A stretch of DNA of 64,000 bases, taken from contig NC_081410.1 of NCBI RefSeq assembly GCF_030272615.1, positions 142,323,349-142,387,348 of the forward strand, written 5' to 3'. Within the stretch, counting starts at the first letter, position 1, and the number at the start of each line of letters is the position of its first letter. Under the pieces are notes generated by a model. It was not told the DNA's origin and did no database searches. It saw only the letters and a program-made list of their open reading frames with translations. The stretch comes from Cryptomeria japonica (taxonomy: Eukaryota > Streptophyta > Pinopsida > Cupressales > Cupressaceae). Of this stretch, positions 55,892 through 64,000 are shown in pieces. The translations under genes and the position numbers were made by a program.

Positions 55892-57590
55892 CTCTTCAGA
55901 GTATCCTAATTCAAAAAAATCAAAAAAATTCCAAAAATTCAAAATACAAAAAAATCATAAAAAACATAAAAATCGTTACTTGGTGAAAACCTGGCAAACA
56001 GGTGCCTTGTGACAACAAAAAAATAAAAATAAAATCAGAAAAGTTAAAAAAAAACATTTTCGTCCAATGGTGAAAACCACTTTGGTGGCGCCCTGGGCAA
56101 GTACCATGGTGAAAACTGGGTCACCAGCGCCATGTGTAGAGACATTGCTTCTCCTTCCTTCAGGATTCCATCTCATCCTTCACTTTGCACACACTCACAA
56201 CCTCTCCATTCATAATAAACTTACCCATTCCCATCATGGTTTGTTATTGATCTATCTAAGATTGGTTAGCCATTCATACTAATCCCTCCTTTCACCCTTT
56301 CCATCCATAACAAATCAGCTCCTATCTATGGCTAAGGCAAATCCTACATCTCGTAATGGGTGTGGAACTGATAGCATCACATGTTTTGAGGAGTACAGTT
56401 TCTTCCAACCTTCTTCAGTCTATCTACGCACAATCCGCAATAAAGCAACACTTGCATCGCCAATCCGCAATAAAGTTTCATCTTCTCCGCAATAAAGTTT
56501 CGTCTTCTCCGCAATAAAGTATCAGTTTCATGGATTCAGTCAGTTTCAGATGAGACACAACAACAACAATGGGCTTCAACACATCAAATCTTTCAACAGA
56601 CTCAGACAACATTATGGTTCAGTTCTATCTATCCTTTTGTGAAAGTAAACATTGTGACCGCAATCAAATAAGACTTATACGAGTGAGAAGAGACACTAAA
56701 CTTGAGGACTACAGTGGATGTTGGTATCGAGTCTTGGTTTTCTTTTGATTTTATCTTTTTGGTGACATGTCTTTTAGCTTTTCCAAGATGTCTCTGACTA
56801 GAGATTTTATCTCCAGGATGTCTTTGACTAGAAAGGCGAGGATGGGGTATCGTCATCTATTTTTCTTTGCTGTCTGTGGATTGTCTCTTAGTAATGCTAT
56901 GACTTGTCCAAGGATATGAGGACACTGAGTCTAGTGTGAACTGAGGCATTCCTTATTTGTGACTATCTTATCTCCATGCAAACAGGTACAATGACTTTCT
57001 GGGTCGAACATATGCCTCGATTGTCATAACCTACTTGCCATAATAAAGCTCAATGATGATAACGCACAATAAGCTCTTTCACTTCCATATCTTCTATCTT
57101 CCATCCCCATTTCTTGATTGACTTCCATCGTCCTTCTTGAGTCCATGTAGCCTGCTATCACATGACTGAGTATAGTGACACACCAAAAATATTTGCATTT
57201 CATGTAGTTGCACCTGCATTACCACATATTAAGCATTTCATACATACATATAGGTATCACAATTGCATCACATCCTGCACACAACACATATTAGCACATT
57301 TTACATTTTCATCATGTAAATAATTATTTGCATTATCATATTCATTGACATTTCATACATTCACATTTGCATATGCATAACATATAAAACATAAAAGAAA
57401 AGAAAATATTACATTCCATCATGTACATATTTGCATCCATATCATAACCATCACGTCGAAACATACATCATAGGAACATAAGCATCACATAGGTACACAT
57501 GCATATAGCTGCCGCAAAGGTGAATCATCTCATATATATATCAAAAATCATAAGTGTCATGATACAATGATGTCAAAATACATATGGCTA
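55892..57590 (+). other. T3 noncoding region between pol and the antisense gene
   Basis: It matches T1 35812-37430: GGTGAAAAC modules, the AATAAA cluster (56205-56520), the GACTAGA phrases and the CATTTGCAT-rich stretch. Near 56485-56520 a 22-bp unit (TCTTCTCCGCAATAAAGTTT) is repeated in tandem. Confidence 0.75.
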
Positions 57591-58079
57591 CAACCAACCC
57601 TCGTGTTGCCTTGTCTGGATACAGGAACCCACTGATCACTCCTCCTAGCACTGTTGGTAGTGCTAGTCCTGTCGCTATCATCGTGTCCCATGCCACGTGT
57701 CCAGCCCTCATCTCTAGTCCTGGATCCTGGGAGACTCATCTCAGTGCATCCCTGTCTCCGTCTCGATCGTAGGGTATCAACTCCCCATCGATCAGTATCC
57801 TCAAAATCCTGTACACATCCTCTAAGGTGATTGTCATCTCACCCATCGGCAAATGAAAACTACAAGTCTCTGAGTGCCATCTCTCAGCTAATGAAGTCAG
57901 CAATCCCATGTTCGCCCGAATTCAAACACATACATAATGTATCGCAAGCCCATGGCCTCAACTGTCGCTCTATCCTCGAATGTCATCTTTGCTCGCAAAC
58001 TCTGAGTCGAAGGGAACCTCTCCCGTGACTCCAGCATAGGTAGATCCTCCTGCAGTCAAGAAAATCAATCATGTCAGTC

Positions 58080-58415
58080 ATAGTGGCATTCCCTGTTCAT
58101 CACAAAATGCCGCTCTTTATCCTAGTGCTTATATTTATCATATGGTACTATTTATCCTAGTGACACTCACTGTTCATCACAAAGTGTTGCTATTTATCCT
58201 AGTGGTACTCCCTGTTCATCACAAAGTACTACGTGTTTGCACTCCCTGTTCATCACAAAGTGCTACTCAGTTTTGCACTCACTGTTCATCACAAAGTGCT
58301 GCTCACATTTGCACTCACTGTTCATCACAAAGTGCTACTCTTTTTTTTAGTACTCCCTGTTCATCACAAAGTACTTTGTCTTGGTACTCTCTGTTCATCA
58401 CAAAGTGCCTTGATC
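58080..58415 (-). repeat. Tandem TGTTCATCACAAAGTG array in the T3 antisense intron
   Basis: About nine units of 35-42 bp, each with CTGTTCATCACAAAGTG or a close variant, occur in the same intron position as in T1. Confidence 0.9.
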
Positions 58416-58609
58416 TATCTTATCCTAGGGCCTCTGCTTGAGTGTATCCTCTTGAGTAGTTTCATAATTGGCAACGTATGTTCTATCACAAAATTGTCAA
58501 TCCTAGCCCTATTTGCTATTTTAGTCTTCCCTAGAGGACCTGCTTGAGTGTATCCTCTCAATAGCTTATCCAATTGACAATGTATGTTCATCACAAAACT
58601 GCCGATTTG

Positions 58610-58680
58610 ACATTAAAGACATAAACACGCATTCATGACGCAGACACGCCTGGCACCAGCACAGACGCGCCTAAGCATTT
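58610..58680 (-). repeat. Short GACGCG motif array in the T3 antisense intron
   Basis: Three to four units (ATAAACACGCATT, GACGCAGACACGCC, GCACAGACGCGCC) are present, against about fourteen in T1. Copy number thus changes between relatives. Confidence 0.7.
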
Positions 58681-58940
58681 TTGACATTTTTCTAGACATA
58701 CCAAAAGCGCATTTATTGCACTACCTAACATGCATTTATGACAACAATTAATGCAGAAAAGTACAAGGATGTTTTGCGATACTTACCGACTCTCCTGCAT
58801 CTGCTGGCCTCTGAAATCGGCGAACGCGATCAAATCTGTGAATCAAAGCCATCGCTGCTGACTGCTGCTGCTCTATTTTCTCTCAGCACTCTGATCTCTT
58901 GGATGTGTGGATGACAATGAGGATGTACTCCCCTGGTGGT

Positions 58941-58950
58941 CTATTTTATA
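58941..58950 (-). promoter_or_regulatory. Putative TATA box of the T3 antisense gene
   Basis: TATAAAATAG on the minus strand lies about 90 bases upstream of the exon 1 ATG at 58852. Confidence 0.6.
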
Positions 58951-59202
58951 GACTACCCTAGTCCTATCCCTAGCCCTCATTTCCCGAGTCAATCTTCATT
59001 ATCTCGTGACTCTGTCACTTTATCTGGTCAGTCCATTCTATCCCGTCTTTCTTATCGAGAGATTGTCTGTGATCTTTCCAGACATATTCATCCAATCTCT
59101 CGAGGGGGCATATCGTTTCCATCTTGGGGCAACTTTGTATCAGTTCATATTATCTTCTTTGAAACAATGCAACAAGCTGCATTGTCTCAAAGAGGAGCAA
59201 AA

Positions 59203-59975
59203 TGTAGACATCTAAAATTGTCTAGTCTAATTAAATAAATATTTTTATTTATTTAATTATTTTAGCCTAATTCTTCTATTAATTAAATAAATCTTTATTT
59301 ATTTAATTAATTCATTTATCCTCTTCTAGCCTTATTTCTCATTTAAATAAATACATTTATTTATTTAAATTATCCTTTTCCTGAATTAAATAAATATCTT
59401 ATTTATTTAATTGATCCCACTTCCTCTATTAATTAAATAAATCTTTATTTATTTAATTAATTCATTAACCTTTTCTACCCATGACACATGTCATTCATCT
59501 CTTAATTCATACACTACCTACCCCTTTCATTATTTTATTATTTTCTTTACCTACCCTCTAATCATAGCCGACCTCTTTTACACCTCTCAATCTTATCCCT
59601 CCATTTCATATAGTGGCTTCTATATAAGGAGATGCTTCCTTCATTATCAAACCCTCACTATGCATTCAGACCCGACTACGCTTTGCACTTTCATATGCGA
59701 TCCTACTTGCAACCACATTTCCGTTCTTTGTTGAGCTCTTGTGCACACATAAAATTTGAGAGCAAATATATCAAGCAAGATCAATGGAGATAGGAAGAAT
59801 AAAGATCCAAACCCTATTGGACATGTGATGGTATAATCTTTGTAATTTCATTTGATTTGCATTGTCTTAGGTAATCTTCATATGTTATGGTGGATCTTTG
59901 TTGTTGTTAGGCTAGGGTTTTGTAGTTGAATTCATTTAGTCTTTCAATATTGTTAATCCATTTTCACCATATACA
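59203..59975 (+). repeat. 3' LTR of T3
   Basis: It is 773 bp, starts TGTAGACATCTAAAATTGTC and ends TTTTCACCATATACA, with the TATA box CTATATAAGG. It closely matches the T1 LTRs except for a block near 59650-59690 (TCACTATGCATTCAGACCCG), which differs. Confidence 0.9.
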
Positions 59976-60745
59976 CACATCTTAAAAATATTCTTGTTGA
60001 GATCCCTTTTTGTTCGGGTGGGATAAGTTTTTGTTGTTGGAGTGATTAGGCACAGTTCTTTCAAGCTCTATTGCTCTCCTGATTTGTAAAAGGTTCGGGT
60101 TCCTTTCAAAAACCTATTTTTACTTAATCAAAACTAATAAATCTTATTTATTAATTATCTCTATTTATTATCTCATAAGAGGATATTTGATTTATTTTTA
60201 ATTCTTCTATTTATCTTTTTGAATGAGGATATTTAATAATTTTTAATTATTAAAATCCATGATATTTTCAATTTGCTAATTTAGTATTTATGAGAAGGTC
60301 ATTAAAGATTTTATTATTTATTCTAATAATATCTTCCCATTTGCTTTCTTCTATCTTCACCCTTCTTTGAATGGTAGCTCTGTTGTACACTCAATCAAGT
60401 TCATCCATCTAGTCAAAAATATTTTCAATCTTAGCCATCCAATCAATCCCAATTTTTCCATAAATTGAGCTCTCGTTGCTCATTTTTAACAACCACACTT
60501 CTAGTATCCTTACATTGTCCAATTTTCTATCAATATCTTGCTTGCAACACACTTGAATTTGAAGGATAAAGAAGAACAATGGAGGACCAATTAAGGAGAT
60601 TCTAGCATTTTGGTTTGCATTTTAGTTTTAGAATATTGTTTTCACGCCTTTGTTGAATGTGTTAAGATTTGATTTCATAGCATATTAGTTTCTCATTGTT
60701 GACTAATTTGATGTTATTATGCCTTTGCCTAATTCCTACCTCACA
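59976..60745 (+). repeat. Probable right part of the element D LTR
   Basis: AT-rich sequence of the style of 9900-10284 (AATAATTTTTAATTATTAAA) ends CCTCACA. It is followed after a TTTTC spacer by a PBS-like sequence. The link to 9682-10284 is inferred from order and style only. Confidence 0.45.
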
Positions 60746-60750
60746 TTTTC

Positions 60751-62160
60751 TGGTGAACATGACGTGAACAACAACCTAATATTTTTTTGATTTTCATGTG
60801 ATGTGCAACTACAGGTATCAAATTTCACACTCACCAAGGGAGAATTTTTCATGGATCTCAAATCTAGCCTAATTAGAGGAATACTTGATCACAAAATCTG
60901 GCTTTAATTAGGAAGCTAAATGAACAACAACATTCATCTAGATTAATCTAGGAGGTGAATGAACAACAATCTAAGCCAATCATACAATCAATTTGTTCAA
61001 TTTCACACGAATGCATATAGATTTTTCTAATTGCATGCAGTTTTATTTATTTTTATTTTTTAATTACATATAGATTAAATTCTAATTGCATGTAGTTTTT
61101 TTCAAATTACACAATTTTTTTTAATTGCATGTCACTTTTTGCATGTCACTTTTTTTTATTACATATTGCTTTTTTTATCACACATTGGTTTTTTGTTTGC
61201 ATGTCATTTTTTTATTGCATGATGTTTTTTTTTAATTGCATGTTTTTTTTGCATATTGCTTTTTCTACTTAAGCTTAGAGATTTTATGTGTAACTGATTA
61301 TTCTGTGCAACACCTTGGCATTCGTTGGGAGAAGACATACTTTGAAAACTACGAATGATTTCATGCAGGATGTTGTCAAAGATTGAAATTTTGAAATAGA
61401 TTGTCTTTGTTTTAATAGTTAAATCACATTTCAATTTGGGGCTTTAAAATGAACATGAGTTTATTTTGTTTGGTACACTTGTGCATGTGAGTGGACCCAT
61501 TTCTAACACACACTATCCTTTCCCTTGGCTCTCGTGGTCTTGAGTGCAAGAGAAAAGTGTTAGCGACATTTATATTTTTCTTTTAAGTAGAGGGTCTCCC
61601 TCCCGAGAAGCCAATAAGGTCGGATGAGACGAAATGACCTAAGTGATACTTCTTCATCCCACTATATAAATTAAAAAGTTAGGCAAAAGCTGCAACTACC
61701 TAGTGATGTGTATCTACACTGACAATTTTCTCTCAGTATCCACAATTGTGTGAGATGCATAAAAATTCTTTCAAGGACTAGGAATGGGTTCTTAAATGAG
61801 TCGCCACATGGGTAGTCACTGGATTCCACTGAAGTTCCTCGATTAAGAACCATATTATTTTAGTAGCCTTACCTTCTACTTGTTGACTTGGGCGTTGTGA
61901 TATGCACATGCTGAAGAAACCCCTCAGGTACTCTTCAACTTGAGATAGAAAATTTCTTGAGATCTTTGGGTCTTTATAAATTCGAAGCTTGGTATTCCCG
62001 TGAAGTGAGTGTCGTGGAGGGGAGCCAGTGGTACCAAGTTTCCCTCTATCAAACTAAATGTGGTATTTTGGGAAAGGGTATTCAACAATTATTATCTCGG
62101 CCAAGCCTTAGGATAGTGCTTGAATGTGTTTATTTTCCTGTGAAAGTTAAACAACCATTT
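60751..62160 (+). other. Element D PBS-like site and 5' leader
   Basis: TGGTGAACATGACGTGAAC at 60751-60769 resembles the B PBS. A T-rich zone at 61030-61265 repeats TTGCATGTCACTTTTTTT-like units. From about 61600 to 62130 blocks match the T1 leader: AATGACCTAAGTG, GAAGTGAGTGTCGTGGAGG, GAGCCAGTGGTACCAAG, CAACAATTATTATCTCGGCC and AGTGCTTGA. There are no gag motifs before 62160. Confidence 0.5.
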
Positions 62161-62200
62161 TATTTTCCGTGCTTATTAGAGGTTTGTATTACAAACAAAG

Positions 62201-63270
62201 TGTAGTATCAAAAATAGCATACCCGTTTGTAATTTGACCTACATCTTTTGTAACCACTTTGGTGTCCATTCCCTTAGCACCTGAGTAGGCTCACTTTGGC
62301 CCTTGCATCAACCTTTTCCCTCTTAGGATGCTCAAGATCCCCCTTTTTGGCAGCTCCCTTGTGGCATCAATCTTGTTAGCTGTATGTCCCCCTCATCTCC
62401 TATCATTGTTGAGTGTGATTCATTTGGACACTAGCGCACCATTCGAATATTCGTGCGTCGTGCATTCATCCCAAAAAATCTCAACGTTCGAATGTCAGTT
62501 CTGAGGGTGCCTTTCTGCATGTCACTTGCATATGTCAGTGGAAATGACTCTGAACCTTTCAAATGACTTGCCAACCCTCTTTTCCCTCCTCTTCTCTCAT
62601 TTTAAAATATCTCTTTTCTCCCCATTCAATCTCTCTTGGTTATTAAACCTCTCTTAGACTCTCTTATACTCTCTTGGTCTCTCTCTTGGCTTTCATGACT
62701 TTTTCTTGTTCTCTCTCTTGCTACAATAGTCTCTAGTTTGCTAAGAGACTCTCAATCTCTCACAATATTCTTTTGCAACTCTCTTGGCTCTCTGAAATCT
62801 GTTTGGTAATATCTATCTATTTATCCTATCTTTGAGCATCTTGGGATTTATCACATCCTTCTTCTATTATTTATCATTTATCATTTATCTTTTATCATTT
62901 ATCATTTGACTTATCTCACACTTATCTTTTATTCTATCCATCTATCTGGTTGTTCGTGGAGGTGGAAACACCAAAACAGGGATTTGACTAAAGCAAGTCC
63001 CCAAGCAGCCCCAAACATTTTTCCTTTCTGGCTTGTGTGCAAATCGCATTAGAGAAGATTTATCTGGCTGAAGGCTTCACAACGTGGACCTATTGTTTGT
63101 CTACTTTCTTCCCTTTTCTCCTTCCATTTTATCTTGGTTATTTCGTATATCGCATTTATTAGCTTAGCTTCATTGTTCTCTGTGTTTTTATTGCATTATA
63201 ATTGCACTTGGAACTTTCTGTACGAACTCTGTTGTGTGTGTGAAAAGTGGTAATCTTGTAAGTTGTAAGA
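62201..63270 (+). repeat. Diverged LTR of the B family
   Basis: TGTAGTATCAAAAATAGCAT resembles the B LTR start. Further on come GACACTAGCGCACC, a CTCTCTT-rich stretch and GGTTGTTCGTGGAGGTGGAA, which parallels B at 10936 (GGTTGTCCATGGAGGTGGAA). The right end is not clear. Confidence 0.5.
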
Positions 63271-64000
63271 CACAAACACTTCAATAAGTAATTGCATGCA
63301 TGGTTAGACATATATAATCAATGAATGTAAAAAACATAACAAATTGACCTATTGCCTCCTAAAAGATGCGAGTATAGACTTGCTCTCAGATTTGTCTAAG
63401 AAATACCAGTGACTAGACTACACCAAGACGAAGGATTTAATCTATATGAGCAGAAAAATTAAACTAGATGGATGCAAGATTAAGCAATGATTATCAAGCT
63501 ATATGATTCTAATCACACAAACATGATTAAACTAATATGCAAAAAAGCTAAGATGTAATAATCTCAATACACAATATTCTCAATGACTCTAGAGCAAAAA
63601 CAACATAATAACAATAAATCTCCGGGGTGCCTTGTTTGAGAGGTGAAAGGTTGAATTTATATGGAATCCAAAGAAAGATCAACAATCAAGATTGATTAGT
63701 GATGAGTGGTTGAGATTCCTCAAGAGAAAGCACAATCCAGGTGAATTGAAATGATTGGGGTGCTTTGATTCAGTTTCAGAGGAGATAATATTGAGTTGAT
63801 CTTGAGATAAAGTCCATAAAGCTTTATTTAATGCATTTGGATTATAAGTCTGAGTTTGCATTGGAGATAAAATCAATCAATTTCATGGATTTAAGATAAA
63901 AATCAATTAAAAATTATTGATTTCATGCATTTTTCTTTTATTTGCTCAAGATTTGTTTTATTAGAAAAAGCCATTTTTAATGCAACTGAATCTCTTTCCT
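63271..64000. other. Unassigned AT-rich sequence at the window end
   Basis: No gene is recognised. A TATA-like phrase on the minus strand (CATATAAATTCAACC, about 63650) and general style suggest part of a minus-strand LTR, but no partner is present. Confidence 0.25.

Larger units (their letters stand above)
57592..58852 (-). pseudogene. T3 antisense PMD gene, shortened
   Basis: Exon 1 is 58787-58852 (22 codons, MALIHRFDRVRRFQRPADAG) and has no stop. Donor GTAAGT, an intron 58050-58786 (737 bp) and acceptor TTGACTGCAG lead into exon 2 at 58049 (EDLPMLESRERFPSTQSLRA). The PMD N-terminal part (GLRYIMYV and onward) continues to about 57592. There it joins sequence that in T1 lies downstream of the gene, so about 1.6 kb of the PMD exon is deleted. 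Exon structure and phase match T0 and T1, which supports a real spliced gene in the ancestor. Confidence 0.75.
53300..59975 (+). mobile_element. Element T3: rearranged T1-family copy lacking gag to RT
   Basis: It consists of a 3' fragment of the LTR (53300-53559), a triplicated LTR end, RNase H to integrase (53592-55891), the post-pol noncoding region, a shortened antisense PMD gene, the PPT CAAAGAGGAGCAAAA (59188-59202) and a full 3' LTR (59203-59975). The LTR fragment and 3' LTR are nearly identical, so they belong to one element. Leader, gag, protease and RT were lost by deletion. Confidence 0.87.

Overview
This window is plant nuclear DNA made almost entirely of nested Ty3/gypsy LTR retrotransposons. 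No intact host gene, tRNA, rRNA or CRISPR array was seen. Very long AT-rich LTRs, deep nesting and decayed pol genes suit a large, slowly purged genome. A gymnosperm such as a conifer is my guess, but that is inference and the species cannot be read from the sequence.

Layout. (1) 1-3191 is the 3' end of a Tat-like element (T0) with an antisense plant-mobile-domain (PMD) gene and a 3' LTR. (2) 3192-6899 is unassigned, with a poly(A)-ended retroposon-like stretch and an (AT)69 tract. (3) 6900-9681 is a minus-strand chromovirus pol remnant. (4) It is cut at 9682 by an element D whose LTR seems to continue at 53219-53299 and 59976-60745, with its 5' leader at 60751-62160. (5) Inside D's LTR sits element B (10285-53218; LTRs of 1160 and 1158 bp; flanks GCTTG/ACTTG), a gag-protease element with no RT found. 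(6) B holds a minus-strand non-autonomous element L (12221-20722, TSD GATTC), a solo LTR (21796-22604), a minus-strand chromovirus C (24720-48429, likely TSD GCATT) and an unresolved insertion near 49650-51720. (7) C's LTR holds the most complete element, T1 (25241-41501, plus strand, two 775-bp LTRs, TSD TCAAC). (8) 53300-59975 is a rearranged relative, T3. (9) 62201 to the end holds further diverged LTR-like sequence.

T1, the reference element, runs LTR - PBS - long leader - gag - retropepsin - G-patch region - RT - RNase H - second (archaeal-type) RNase H - integrase - noncoding region with AATAAA clusters - antisense PMD gene - PPT - LTR. Gag-pol is essentially one frame broken by stops, so T1 is probably dead but its parts are all legible.

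The most interesting signal is between pol and the 3' LTR in T0, T1 and T3. Each carries, on the opposite strand, a TATA box, a 22-23 codon first exon, a GTAAGT donor, a 737-844 bp intron and a conserved CAG acceptor leading in phase into the PMD exon. In T1 the intron is packed with about 14 copies of a roughly 20-nt-spaced motif (GGCGCGTCTGTG on the antisense strand). The same motif, in the same orientation relative to transcription, is repeated about 19 times in T1's sense leader. Both transcription units thus begin with the same repeat array. PMD domains in Tat-type elements are known; I do not know of a description of this paired array or of the conserved spliced promoter unit.
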